Source: Fructobacillus parabroussonetiae (GTDB taxonomy: Bacteria > Bacillota > Bacilli > Lactobacillales > Lactobacillaceae). From it: DNA of 64,000 bases. How positions within the stretch are numbered: position 1 is the stretch's first letter; every line of letters starts with the position of its first letter. Shown here piece after piece: positions 37,754 through 48,026 of the stretch. Location of the stretch: assembly GCF_018437265.1 (NCBI RefSeq), contig NZ_JAAMFL010000004.1, positions 1 through 64,000 of the forward strand, written 5' to 3'. Position numbers and translations under genes: made by a program. Below the pieces are notes generated by a model. The model made no database searches and had not been told where the DNA came from. It saw only the letters and a list, made by a program, of their open reading frames with translations.

Positions 37754-38443
37754 ATGAACCAAAACGAACAAAAGCAACACGCTGCCCAAGTAGCCCTTGC
37801 CCGCATTCAAGACCACATGACGGTCGGTCTGGGAACCGGTTCCACCGCCGCTTACTTTATCAAAGCGCTGTCCAAGCGCGTTCACGAAGAAGACTGGCAG
37901 CTGACAACCGTTGCCACCTCCAAAGAGTCCGCCGAACTCGCCCGTTCTCTCGGCCTGCGGGTCCAAGACATTGACGACGTGGCGGCCATTGACGTCACCG
38001 TCGACGGCGCCGACGAGGTCGACCCGAATCTCGACGGGATTAAGGGTGGCGGTGCGGCCCTGCTCTTTGAAAAAGTCGTGGCCCTGCGCTCCAAGAAAAA
38101 CATCTGGCTAGTCGACGAGTCCAAGCTCAGCCCACGACTGGGTAGCTTTCTCTTGCCAATCGAAGTCATCGAGTTCGGAGCCCAGCAGGTTTACCGCACC
38201 CTGGTGCACATGAACTTGCATCCCCGCTTCCGCATGAAAAACGAAGAAGAACGGCGTTACACCGACTCCGGCCACCAGATTATCGACGTCGATTTGTCAC
38301 AGCAAAACGATTTACCCGCCCTGGCCCGCCAGCTCAAAGCCATTACTGGGGTGGTTGAGCACGGCCTCTTCCTAGGAATTTGCGACGAGGTCATCATCGG
38401 CAGTCAGCCCATCAAAACGCTGACGCGACCAAGAGAAGCGTAG
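37754..38443 (+). CDS. rpiA: Ribose-5-phosphate isomerase A
   Basis: A 229-residue enzyme interconverting ribose-5-phosphate and ribulose-5-phosphate. GLGTGSTAAYFI (residues about 26-37), DVTVDGADEVDPNLDGIKGGGAAL (the active-site Asp pair and Lys) and DESKLSPRLG blocks are intact. ATG after AAGGAGG. With rbsK it forms a ribose-use operon that feeds the phosphoketolase pathway. Confidence 0.95.
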   Translation: MNQNEQKQHAAQVALARIQDHMTVGLGTGSTAAYFIKALSKRVHEEDWQLTTVATSKESAELARSLGLRVQDIDDVAAIDVTVDGADEVDPNLDGIKGGGAALLFEKVVALRSKKNIWLVDESKLSPRLGSFLLPIEVIEFGAQQVYRTLVHMNLHPRFRMKNEEERRYTDSGHQIIDVDLSQQNDLPALARQLKAITGVVEHGLFLGICDEVIIGSQPIKTLTRPREA

Positions 38444-38537
38444 GAGGAATTGCCAAAGAAGTGACCGCTGGCAGAAAAGCTCGCAGCAGCAAAGCCGTGG
38501 CAAACGACAAATTCCAAGCAGCCAAAGAAGCAATCAG

Positions 38538-38565
38538 AAAAAGTCTTCCAACGAAGGCTTTTTTC
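38538..38565 (+). terminator. rbsK-rpiA terminator
   Basis: AAAAGTCTTC / GAAGGCTTTT stem with one wobble, then T6. Confidence 0.75.
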
Positions 38566-38623
38566 TAATGCCAGCTCGTTCGCCCACTTCCTTCAGGTCA
38601 AACCCGTCCCACTTTCCTCAAAA

Positions 38624-38666
38624 CAAAAAAAGACGCCTTTCAAAGCCACTGGCTTCAAAAGCGTCC
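38624..38666 (-). terminator. Terminator of the DUF421 gene
   Basis: Minus strand GACGCTTT...AAGCC/GGCTT...AAAGGCGTC long stem, then T7. Confidence 0.8.
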
Positions 38667-38684
38667 ATCTATTCTAAAATTCAC

Positions 38685-39329
38685 TTATTTCTTCGTGCCA
38701 TCGTATGGCGTTAAGCGAACGTCGCCAGAGATGTATTCGCCGACGAAAATATCCCCGATGCCGTCGTAGCCTTGGGCCACGACCTGCTCTCGAAGCCAAT
38801 CCTCATCTTTTTCAATGGCATCCAAGACATCGTCATTAGACTGACCATCGTAGATGATTGGATACTTGGGTGATTCATCGCCATACTCAATGACCGTCAA
38901 CTGGCCGTTTTGCTCCAAGACGGCACGCTTGACTTTGGAAATGTCATAAACTTCTTGTTCACGAAGCTTAAACATCAAATCAGCGGCCGACTGTCCTGCC
39001 TGCATGACGGCGTGGACCTTGATTTTCCCGCGATCGATTAAAATCGTGGGCTTCCCATCGAGCAGCACCTTGGCAAAGCGGTTGTGCTCCTTGGCAAACT
39101 TAAGCACTAAGACCAGCAAAGTCCAGATGATCATGACCATCATGAACTGGAAGACCGTGATGGCCTCGGAATAAATCGTTCCACCAATAATACCACCAAG
39201 TACATAGTTTTGGACCTGGTCTAAGGCGTTGGTTGGCGCTAGGTTTCCCTTACCAAAGATGTTGATCTGAATGATGATGACAACCAGACCAATTCCTAGC
39301 TTTAAAAAGATTGGCATGTAAACTGACAT
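38685..39329 (-). CDS. DUF421 domain membrane protein (YetF-like)
   Basis: A 214-residue protein with about three N-terminal membrane helices (residues 7-80) and a C-terminal cytoplasmic alpha/beta domain containing GKPTILIDRGKI and LREQEVYDISKVKRAVLEQNGQLTV, typical of DUF421/YetF. Family function is not established. Its ATG overlaps the stop of the DUF3290 gene by one base (TAATG), and the two are regularly paired in lactic acid bacteria, so they likely form one complex. Confidence 0.85.
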   Translation of the reverse strand: MSVYMPIFLKLGIGLVVIIIQINIFGKGNLAPTNALDQVQNYVLGGIIGGTIYSEAITVFQFMMVMIIWTLLVLVLKFAKEHNRFAKVLLDGKPTILIDRGKIKVHAVMQAGQSAADLMFKLREQEVYDISKVKRAVLEQNGQLTVIEYGDESPKYPIIYDGQSNDDVLDAIEKDEDWLREQVVAQGYDGIGDIFVGEYISGDVRLTPYDGTKK

Positions 39330-39772
39330 TATTGGGCCACCTCCGCTTTGGCATTAATCAAGTACACCTGGGTCCGGCTGTAGGACTTTTGATCCTTGGA
39401 CAAGGCGATTTGGTAGAACTTGCTGCCTTCTTTAGCAATCATGCCGTCTTGCATGGTCGTCGAGTTAAAGGCCAGGTCGGATGCCTTGACCTTCTGGTCC
39501 TTTTCATAGGACTTGGCAAAGGCCGCCATCTCGTTTTGCTGCAGGTTTTGCGTCTGCGTGTTTTGCAGGTTGGTGTAGGTCAACCCGGCAAAGAAGAGAA
39601 AGGCCAAAAAGGCGATGATTGTCAGGTCCCGGTAGCGCATGTTAAAGCGGTGCCGGAGCGAGGCGACGAGACCGACGCCAACGGCAATAAAGGTGATGAT
39701 CAACAGGGCGATGTAGACCTTGTTGGTCAGGTTGTTTTGGTTCACAAGGTAGTTTAGGGAATAAAATGTCAT
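39329..39772 (-). CDS. DUF3290 family membrane protein
   Basis: A 147-residue protein with two membrane helices (about residues 17-37 and 48-66) and an extracytoplasmic C-terminal domain with SKDQKSYSRTQVYLINA. Matches DUF3290, the habitual partner of DUF421 genes. ATG 39772 follows GGAGG; the longer open frame passes through the groEL terminator. No known function. Confidence 0.82.
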   Translation of the reverse strand: MTFYSLNYLVNQNNLTNKVYIALLIITFIAVGVGLVASLRHRFNMRYRDLTIIAFLAFLFFAGLTYTNLQNTQTQNLQQNEMAAFAKSYEKDQKVKASDLAFNSTTMQDGMIAKEGSKFYQIALSKDQKSYSRTQVYLINAKAEVAQ

Positions 39773-39842
39773 GAGACCCTCCATGTCATGTATTGTAGCA
39801 CAAGAAATGGGCTGGCAGAAGGATTTCCAGCGGCTTTCCATT

Positions 39843-39868
39843 AAAAAAAGCGAGCATTCGCTCGCTTG
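39843..39868 (-). terminator. groESL terminator
   Basis: AAGCGAGC / GCTCGCTT stem with T7 on the minus strand. Confidence 0.88.
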
Positions 39869-39908
39869 TCTGACCGCCATTTTAACGATGACAGAGCCCT
39901 GATTTTTT

Positions 39909-41896
<1,988 letters not shown>

Positions 41897-41917
41897 CACA
41901 ATGACCTCCAAGATTTT

Positions 41918-41944
41918 TTAGCACTCTTTGTATAAGACTGCTAA
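41918..41944. promoter_or_regulatory. CIRCE operator (HrcA)
   Basis: TTAGCACTC - 9 bases - GACTGCTAA, one mismatch from the consensus inverted repeat, between the groESL promoter and groES. HrcA binding represses the operon until heat shock. Confidence 0.9.
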
Positions 41945-41955
41945 TTACTATCTCT

Positions 41956-41984
41956 AGTATACCCCAGCAGGCATTAAATGCCAA
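41956..41984 (-). promoter_or_regulatory. groESL promoter
   Basis: Minus strand TTGGCA (41979-41984), 17-base spacer, TATACT (41956-41961), sigma-A type; CIRCE lies just downstream. Confidence 0.85.
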
Positions 41985-41986
41985 TT

Positions 41987-42010
41987 AAAAAAGACCGTCC
42001 GGAGGCGATC
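41987..42010 (-). terminator. Terminator of the nitroreductase gene
   Basis: GATCGCC / GGACGGTC-type imperfect stem followed by T6 on the minus strand. Confidence 0.65.
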
Positions 42011-42020
42011 TCGTCATTTC

Positions 42021-42764
42021 TTATTTCAAGTTCAAGCCCTTATCCATTGGGTACTTAGACAGGCGTGGATCGGCTGGAATCATATTGAACAACTTGGCGT
42101 TGTGCTTGGTCCAGTTCGTGTCCATGCCACGTTCCTTGTAGTAGTCAGCCATGGTCTTGTCGTAATCCTTAACGGCAGATTCGACTTTGCCTTCGTCATA
42201 GCGATCTTGCATGACGGAACCAGACAATGGCAACTTAGGCTTAACCCCTGGCGTCTGGTCAGGATAGCCGACTGAGAAGCCCATGATTGGCTTGACGTAC
42301 TTTGGCAGGTCCAGTTCCTTCTCATACAATTCGAAGGCGCCCATGACTCCGGCCATCGTGACTGTTCCCAAACCAAGTGATTCGGCTGCGACCTGTGCAC
42401 GTCCCAAGGTAATGGCCGTGGAAACAATTCCACCTTCTAAGAACTGGTAGTGTTGGATGCGGTCTTCAATGATGGCCTTGTTTTCATCTGACTGGCCGAT
42501 CAAATCACGGTTCCAATCAACACAGGCCACGTAGAAACGGGGTGCTGAGGCAATGTAGCCCATGTGGACCGTGTCGGTGATCTTCTGCTTCAAGTCCTGG
42601 TCTGTAATCTCAATAAAGGTAACGGGTTGGTAGTTTTGCATGTTTGGTCCGGCAAAGGCCGCTTTAAAAATCGTGTCCATCGTTTCATCTGACACGGGCT
42701 TTTCTTGAAAGGCACGAATCGATGCGTGCGCCTGCAATTGCTTTAAGACTTCGTTATTCTCCAT
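42021..42764 (-). CDS. NADPH-dependent flavin/nitroreductase family protein
   Basis: A 247-residue FMN enzyme of the NfrA-like nitroreductase group. HASIRAFQEKPVS (residues 12-24) is the FMN phosphate-binding start, FAGPNMQNYQP the family middle block, and LGLGTVTMAGV and IMGFSVGYPDQTP the later ones. It probably reduces flavins, nitro compounds or quinones with NAD(P)H. ATG 42764 has AGGAGG upstream. Single gene. Confidence 0.88.
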   Translation of the reverse strand: MENNEVLKQLQAHASIRAFQEKPVSDETMDTIFKAAFAGPNMQNYQPVTFIEITDQDLKQKITDTVHMGYIASAPRFYVACVDWNRDLIGQSDENKAIIEDRIQHYQFLEGGIVSTAITLGRAQVAAESLGLGTVTMAGVMGAFELYEKELDLPKYVKPIMGFSVGYPDQTPGVKPKLPLSGSVMQDRYDEGKVESAVKDYDKTMADYYKERGMDTNWTKHNAKLFNMIPADPRLSKYPMDKGLNLK

Positions 42765-42854
42765 GACAACCTCCTGTAATCGGTGTATACTTTTATACTT
42801 GTGTGGCTCTAGGGCCATCTTACACTTTTCAAAAAATAATTTCTAGGAGCACCC

Positions 42855-43418
42855 ATGAATTTCTTCCATGTCCACATTGGCTTACGGACATTTAAAACCG
42901 GCCTGGCCGTCATGCTCGTGATGATGGCTTACCACTTTATCGACCGTCCCGCTTTCGTTCCCGCCCTGGCGGCTGTCTTTGCCCTGCGGGAGAGCTGGGA
43001 TAACACCCTCTCCTTTGCCAAAGTCCGACTGGTTTCCAACGCAGTCGGTGGTGGCTTAGCCATCATCTTCTACCTCTTTCGCGAATACACCCACAACGCG
43101 GACTGGATCACGATCATCCTCGTGCCCGTTCTGGTCATGGTCGGCATCATCATTCACAACAAGCTCGACCAAAGCATCGGCATCGTTGGCGGTATGGCCG
43201 CTTTCCTCATGATCGCCCTAACCATCCCCCTCGACGCCACCATCGACTACGTCTTCTTGCGGGTCATGGATGTCTTCGTCGGTGTCCTCTTCGCCATTGC
43301 CATCAACCGCTTCGCCATGCCTGACGAACTAAAAAAGGTCGAATCCGAAGTGGCCAAGGTCGAACAAGAGGCCAAAAAAGTGATCCAAAAAATCGAACAC
43401 AAACCAAGCGAAAAATAA
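42855..43418 (+). CDS. Aromatic acid exporter/FUSC-type membrane protein
   Basis: A 187-residue protein with about six membrane helices in its first 155 residues and a charged coiled-coil tail (ESEVAKVEQEAKKVIQKIEH). The IGLRTFKTGLAVML start and VFALRESWDNTLSFAKVRLVSNAVGGGLA block match ArAE/DUF939-type proteins; YgaE-like. Substrate unknown. ATG follows AGGAG. Last host-like gene before the A+T-rich island. Confidence 0.75.
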   Translation: MNFFHVHIGLRTFKTGLAVMLVMMAYHFIDRPAFVPALAAVFALRESWDNTLSFAKVRLVSNAVGGGLAIIFYLFREYTHNADWITIILVPVLVMVGIIIHNKLDQSIGIVGGMAAFLMIALTIPLDATIDYVFLRVMDVFVGVLFAIAINRFAMPDELKKVESEVAKVEQEAKKVIQKIEHKPSEK

Positions 43419-43419
43419 A

Positions 43420-43448
43420 CAAAAGCCTTCCAGACGGAAGGCTTTTTA
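43420..43448 (+). terminator. Terminator at the island edge
   Basis: AAAAGCCTTCC / GGAAGGCTTTT stem then T-run. Confidence 0.9.
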
Positions 43449-43495
43449 TTATCTAAGCTGATTATAAGAAATTCTTTTCCCGAGCTCTCAACAAA

Positions 43496-43545
43496 ATTTT
43501 AGCAATTTCATGTGTACAAAAATGATGAAATTTCGTATTAAAACA
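43496..43545. repeat. 3-prime element repeat, copy 1
   Basis: TTTAGCAATTTCAT...ATGATGAAATTTCGTA, an imperfect inverted repeat that recurs at 44110. Each copy lies directly after the stop of a small minus-strand membrane-protein gene. Confidence 0.6.
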
Positions 43546-43558
43546 AATTAATCAAAAA

Positions 43559-44041
43559 TCACTTTCTTGTATCACGACCACTATATTCCGAACGATACGC
43601 AAGTAAACGCTGCTCCGATTTTTTTATTCCATGACGAGTAAAAAAATATATCGGTACATATAAAGCACATAATACTATTGCAGAAACTTTAAATATGCTT
43701 AATCCCTTTATCTGGGACACAAAGAAAAGTATTGAAAAATACGCAGGTAAATATACGGTTATATAAGAACGTGACGAATCGATTTCATTCGTTAATTCTA
43801 AAATAAGATATTCCAAATATTCATCATCATAATATTTGGCCTCTTCTTTTAATTTTATATAGTCATTAAATCTTTTCACATCTTTCTGATCGAAATGAAA
43901 GAAAAAACCAATACCTGACACAATTCTATCCCACGTAGATTGTCGATCATTCCTTTTCTTTATACGAGAAGGATTTTCTATTTCTTCTATAGCCTTCTTA
44001 ACTACGTTTCTAACATTGAATCGATCCATCTCATTCTTCAC
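43559..44041 (-). CDS. Hypothetical membrane protein, island gene
   Basis: A 160-residue protein of no recognised family: a basic soluble N-terminal half (NDRQSTWDRIVSGIGFFF), an acidic stretch, then two membrane helices near residues 92-110 and 117-134 and a basic tail. Start may be GTG at 44041 (GAGGG upstream) or the ATG four codons later. Low G+C, unlike flanking core genes. Its layout and 3-prime repeat resemble the next gene, suggesting they belong together. Confidence 0.6.
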   Translation of the reverse strand: MKNEMDRFNVRNVVKKAIEEIENPSRIKKRNDRQSTWDRIVSGIGFFFHFDQKDVKRFNDYIKLKEEAKYYDDEYLEYLILELTNEIDSSRSYITVYLPAYFSILFFVSQIKGLSIFKVSAIVLCALYVPIYFFTRHGIKKSEQRLLAYRSEYSGRDTRK

Positions 44042-44109
44042 GACTTGTTGCCCTCACTTCATTTTATCTACACCGGATACAACTTATTATTCCTTCAGAG
44101 AATCAAGTT

Positions 44110-44157
44110 ATTTTTAGCAATTTCATATATAAAAATGCTGAAATTTCGTAGTAAAAA
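44110..44157. repeat. 3-prime element repeat, copy 2
   Basis: TTTTAGCAATTTCATAT...ATGCTGAAATTTCGTA, close match to the copy at 43496. Confidence 0.6.
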
Positions 44158-44166
44158 AATCTCTCA

Positions 44167-44532
44167 CTATTTTTTATCAGCCTCTCTCTTTTCATCTAGC
44201 GCGTCTTTATAAGTCGCTAATTCTGCATAAATTTTTGGCCGAACTGAAATTAAAAGCATTAATTCGATTCCAATAAAAATCATCCCCAGTATCATAATAA
44301 AAGATAAAACAGCAGATGCAGGAACGTACCCCTTCAAAAAAAGGCCTACAATTGCCGAAAGAATTGGCACAACAATCGACACGGTTGAATCGCAAAGTTT
44401 CAAATTATTTTCAGTATTTATTATCCCCGCTTTGATCGCATCAACTGTTTTTTCTTGTACGTAATAATTCTTTTTATTCGTGTATTCTTCGTCAGACAAG
44501 CCGCTAGTCATAAAATCCCAAATTCGTGTCAT
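44167..44532 (-). CDS. Hypothetical membrane protein, island gene
   Basis: A 121-residue protein: soluble N-terminus (YTNKKNYYVQEKTVDAIKAG), two membrane helices near 51-69 and 75-96, and a charged tail rich in Lys/Glu. No family recognised. ATG 44532 has AAGGTGA upstream. With the neighbouring gene it forms a pair of small two-helix membrane proteins beside a recombinase; such pairs are common effectors in defence loci, but nothing in sequence proves that. Confidence 0.6.
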   Translation of the reverse strand: MTRIWDFMTSGLSDEEYTNKKNYYVQEKTVDAIKAGIINTENNLKLCDSTVSIVVPILSAIVGLFLKGYVPASAVLSFIMILGMIFIGIELMLLISVRPKIYAELATYKDALDEKREADKK

Positions 44533-44673
44533 AAATCTTCACCTTTTATATTCCAATTTTTCATAAACCTAATTGTTACAAACGATTACTCTATTATATA
44601 TAAAAACAAAGAAGAAAAAGCAGTCTTTCCCGGCTGCTTTTTCACTAACTAGATTAACTTGAAAGGACACTAC

Positions 44674-45603
44674 ATGACCAAGGCGAACCAAAACGAGCTC
44701 TTCCATCGCTACTACAAACGCTGGATTAGTATGTATAAAGAAGGTGCCATTCGTAAAGTCACGATGAATAAATACCTAATGACCCATCAATGGGTAATCA
44801 AGCTAGCGCCCTCTTTAAAAGTCAGCGAAATGACTCGAATCAATTATCAGCAACTATTAAACGACTATGCAGAGGGGCACGAACGACAAACGGTTATGGA
44901 CTTCCATCATCAATTAAAAGGGGCGATTTTAGATGCTGTCGACGATGGTTTAATCGAACGTGATCCAACACGCAAAGCGATTATCAAAGGACGAACACCA
45001 CGTACGAAAAAGCCAAAGTATCTCAATCAATTCGAACTACACACCATGCTAACGCAACTTGATCTTGGTTCAGAGGTCAATTGGGACTGGTTTATCCTTC
45101 TCATTGCCAAAACCGGCATGCGCTTTTCCGAAGCACTCGCATTAACTCCAAACGATTTCGACTTTGCGCATCAAATGCTAACCATCAACAAAACCTGGAA
45201 TTATAAAGAAAGCGGCGGCTTTTTACCCACTAAAAACCAGTCTTCCGTTCGTAAAATCCAAATCGATTGGCAAACCGTCATCCAGTTTTCTGAATTACTC
45301 AAAAACCTTCCCGAAGACGAACCAATTTTTGTGCAAGAAAAAGAAAAGGTTTATAACTCAACAATCAACAACCTACTCTTTCGTCACTGTAAAGATGCCG
45401 AAGTCCCAACCATCTCCATTCACGGTCTTCGACATACACATGCCTCTCTCCTTCTCTTTGCCGGTGTTTCGATCGCCAGTGTAGCTCGGCGACTTGGTCA
45501 TGCCTCCATGACCACCACACAGAAAACCTATCTTCACATTATCCAAGAATTAGAAAACCAAGACGTCGATTTAGTTATGCGTTCATTATCAGGTTTAAGC
45601 TAA
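44674..45603 (+). CDS. Tyrosine recombinase (phage-type integrase family)
   Basis: A 309-residue site-specific recombinase. An N-terminal core-binding helical domain (residues 1-105) precedes the catalytic domain with Arg150 (TGMRFSEAL), Lys about 187, His250-x-x-Arg253 (HGLRHTH), His276 (LGHASMTTT) and nucleophile Tyr286 (KTYLHI). All six active-site residues are present. ATG 44674 has AAAGGA upstream. In other lactic acid bacteria recombinases of this type next to type I hsdS genes exchange their recognition domains; here three silent hsdS halves lie 1.1-2.9 kb away. Confidence 0.9.
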   Translation: MTKANQNELFHRYYKRWISMYKEGAIRKVTMNKYLMTHQWVIKLAPSLKVSEMTRINYQQLLNDYAEGHERQTVMDFHHQLKGAILDAVDDGLIERDPTRKAIIKGRTPRTKKPKYLNQFELHTMLTQLDLGSEVNWDWFILLIAKTGMRFSEALALTPNDFDFAHQMLTINKTWNYKESGGFLPTKNQSSVRKIQIDWQTVIQFSELLKNLPEDEPIFVQEKEKVYNSTINNLLFRHCKDAEVPTISIHGLRHTHASLLLFAGVSIASVARRLGHASMTTTQKTYLHIIQELENQDVDLVMRSLSGLS

Positions 45604-45613
45604 GAATGGATCA

Positions 45614-45650
45614 TAAAAGGCGTTCAGCTATGCAAGCTGAACGCCTTTTT
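45614..45650. terminator. Recombinase terminator
   Basis: AAAAGGCGTTCAGC / GCTGAACGCCTTTTT stem, usable in both directions. Confidence 0.88.
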
Positions 45651-45676
45651 CAAAGTAACAAGAAAACCATGGCTCA

Positions 45677-46105
45677 TTAATGATCATACAAATCAAACTT
45701 TGTATCCACCGCCAGAACATAAAACAAATTACCGTTTAACTTGCCAATCAATCGTCCCTTTTTACTAATACGGACGACACAGAATTTATCATCACATTCC
45801 TTTTCACGTTCTGTTTGAATAAATTCCTCAGGTGTAATGACGTGTTTTAGTCGTTCAATGAATTCAACACCCTGTTCTTTTGGTCGATTCAAGATAATGG
45901 TAATGTGTTCATTCGACAACTTTTCGACTGCATGAAAAAGCGCTTTGTAAACATCTTTCTCCAATTTTGAGAGACTATATTTTTTATGCTTTGTGAGAAA
46001 TGAAAAATTAAACACCATACATTCATTGTGCATATTCCTTTGATTCACACTCAACTTGGTCGGAAAAGCAGAATCACTTTCACGTAAATCAATCTTTTTC
46101 GGCAT
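45677..46105 (-). CDS. Putative toxin partner of a Panacea-type antitoxin
   Basis: A 142-residue protein of no recognised domain. It has a mixed alpha/beta look with FSFLTKHKKYSLSKLEKDVY and a C-terminal segment FCVVRISKKGRLIGKLNGNLFYVLAV resembling small beta-rich effectors. It begins 15 bases after the DUF4065 gene on the same strand, the usual antitoxin-toxin order of Panacea modules, so a toxin role is inferred only from context. ATG has AGGTAG upstream. Confidence 0.5.
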   Translation of the reverse strand: MPKKIDLRESDSAFPTKLSVNQRNMHNECMVFNFSFLTKHKKYSLSKLEKDVYKALFHAVEKLSNEHITIILNRPKEQGVEFIERLKHVITPEEFIQTEREKECDDKFCVVRISKKGRLIGKLNGNLFYVLAVDTKFDLYDH

Positions 46106-46120
46106 CGTATCTACCTGAAC

Positions 46121-46603
46121 TTAAGCAAGAACGTTCATTTTAAAGTAATCCTGAATCAACCGAGGACTAATGATTGAACTTTGTGCTGTTTCTTTCCAGG
46201 GTGTTTCCTGATGGGTCATATTCATTAAATCAATGGCGCTTCGATCACCATACTTCGCCATAACCGCGCATAAGACAGAAACGGCCTCTTCATCACTTGC
46301 TACCAATTGAAAATCATCTAAATCCGCATTACTAAGCGTTTCTATTCCATCAGAAGGAACAATTTCTTTTTGTCCCTTGTACTTAGCATGAACACTTTCA
46401 ACCGCTGGACCGTACTTCCAACAAACAATATCGTCCGAAAAAAGTTTCCGGTCATAGGCAGCCAGCATGACGCCCTGTGCATAGTAAAGTAACTTCATCA
46501 CCTTCATCTGCGATAACGGCTCCACCATTTCTTTATGCTGCATATCAGCATAATTCGTGGCACGGAACCAATTTGTAATTTGTAAAGCGCTAAATTCAAC
46601 CAT
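46121..46603 (-). CDS. Panacea-domain (DUF4065) antitoxin-like protein
   Basis: A 160-residue protein of the SocA/Panacea family: MKVMKLLYYAQGVMLAAYDRKLFSDDIVCWKYGPAVESVHAKYKG is the characteristic block (residues about 33-77), and a helix-rich C-terminus follows. Members neutralise very diverse toxins encoded beside them. ATG 46603 with GAAGGAG upstream. First gene of a two-gene operon between the silent hsdS cassettes and the recombinase. Confidence 0.8.
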   Translation of the reverse strand: MVEFSALQITNWFRATNYADMQHKEMVEPLSQMKVMKLLYYAQGVMLAAYDRKLFSDDIVCWKYGPAVESVHAKYKGQKEIVPSDGIETLSNADLDDFQLVASDEEAVSVLCAVMAKYGDRSAIDLMNMTHQETPWKETAQSSIISPRLIQDYFKMNVLA

Positions 46604-46753
46604 GGATTGGACACTCCTTCCTGTTCAATCTTTAAATCAAATTATTCTTCTGAATTCAATATACTACATATTTTAAAACCAGTCATCAACAAAGCCCTAA
46701 CTCGCATTAACGCCAAAAATTAATTCTAAAATATGAGGATACAAGAATTTTCA

Positions 46754-47296
46754 TTACTGATGAAGAGTAATAAGCTTATCGACTTTACTGGTCAACTCAC
46801 CAATACTTTTTTGTTCTTCGTATCCAGGAATTTTAACCTGAAAGTCCGATAGGGCTTTTTTGGTTATTGTTTTAATAATTCCGCCAGGGGCCTTTCTGCT
46901 TTCAATATTAAATTTATTTTGAATCACGTACGCCCAGAAGTGGTCATCAGTTTTCCTAAGATAGTTCTCAAAAATCAAAAGGGTTCTGTCTACGTAGGAA
47001 TCGTACGGCGTGACGGCAACACGTCCAATACTACCTTGAAGCGTGACAACAACGGTACCTTTGGGAACAAACACACTTTTTGGTTGAGCTACTTTGCTAA
47101 TTTTCTGCTTTGTTTCAGGAACTAACGATAAATCTTTATTTACATCAACAACTTGAATAAACGGCATAGCCCCTTTCCCGCCATACCATTCTGGATTACC
47201 GTATGGCTGTGGGAACGATCCGCGCCGAAAGAAAGCGTATTCCCCTAACCTACGCTGTTCCCAAGGACTCACGTGAGAAGCTATTTTGTAAAACAA
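46754..47296 (-). CDS. Silent half-HsdS recognition cassette C
   Basis: One target-recognition domain of a type I specificity subunit. After a non-homologous lead (MFYKIASHVSP) it reads WEQRRLGEY, then a TRD with RKAPGGIIKTITKKALSDFQVKIP, and stops exactly after VDKLITLHQ, the point where the complete HsdS continues into its conserved helix. The open frame begins with TTG and lacks a good ribosome site. It is about half of a normal HsdS and lies downstream of the hsdS terminator, so it is best read as a stored cassette; expression of a half subunit cannot be excluded. Confidence 0.8.
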   Translation of the reverse strand: MFYKIASHVSPWEQRRLGEYAFFRRGSFPQPYGNPEWYGGKGAMPFIQVVDVNKDLSLVPETKQKISKVAQPKSVFVPKGTVVVTLQGSIGRVAVTPYDSYVDRTLLIFENYLRKTDDHFWAYVIQNKFNIESRKAPGGIIKTITKKALSDFQVKIPGYEEQKSIGELTSKVDKLITLHQ

Positions 47297-47387
47297 AATA
47301 AATAATAAAGTTTAGTATACAATGCGTCTTGAAGAATTTACTTATCTTTCTAAACTCAATGTATAATAGTTACTTTGTATTTTCTAT

Positions 47388-47906
47388 TTACTGATGAAGA
47401 GTGATGAGCTTATCAACTTTTTTTATTAACTGTCCCACTTGCTGCTGTTCAACAGAATTTGCAGGAACATTGATCTGTTGTAGCATCAATTCTGTTTTAG
47501 TAACCCCTTTAATTGAAGTTCCTTGTGCTGCATTACCTAACTTGTTCATCAATTTGAATAATAAATATACAGCAAAATCAGGCTTAACTTGCAAGTTACT
47601 TAGAGAAATAAAATCCTGGCTAGTGGAATACTCATTTCCTATAAACGCTAATTTACCAACTCCTACACGGGTAACAAGCGCGATAGAATTTTTAGGCACT
47701 AGCTTTGCTGCCGATTTTTGAAGTCCTTCATTCGTGATCCATTTTCGATAATTAACATCATACAAATTATTTTCTTGTAAGTCTGATGATTGAATCCAAG
47801 GAAGACTACCACCCCAGTATTTTGTAACTCCGGTTTTTGGTGTTCCTCCTCCAGAATAAATAGATGCTAATTCTGAAAGCTTACGCTGTTCCCAATAATT
47901 TTTCAT
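47388..47906 (-). CDS. Silent or half-size HsdS cassette B
   Basis: 172 residues: MKNY, WEQRKLSELA, a TRD (YSGGGTPKTGVTKYWGGSLPW at the start, typical of HsdS TRDs), then VEQQQVGQLIKKVDKLITLHQ and a stop. Unlike the other cassettes it has a proper ATG with AAAGGATG upstream and a TATAAA box nearby, so it could be made as a half subunit; half-size HsdS proteins can dimerise into a working specificity subunit in known systems. Same orientation as hsdS. Confidence 0.8.
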   Translation of the reverse strand: MKNYWEQRKLSELASIYSGGGTPKTGVTKYWGGSLPWIQSSDLQENNLYDVNYRKWITNEGLQKSAAKLVPKNSIALVTRVGVGKLAFIGNEYSTSQDFISLSNLQVKPDFAVYLLFKLMNKLGNAAQGTSIKGVTKTELMLQQINVPANSVEQQQVGQLIKKVDKLITLHQ

Positions 47907-48026
47907 TAAACATCATCCTTTTATACATTAATCTGTATTTAGTTTGGAAATATGTCCGTCGAAAAATCGTAACTATTATTTTAAAACATAACTGAATATG
48001 CAATGCTTATATCTCTAAACAAAATG

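Noticed and set aside
38461-38568. Short basic open frame (about 35 codons, GTG) after rpiA
   Set aside because: AGGAGG is 13 bases away, too far, and the frame ends inside the rpiA terminator; may be chance.
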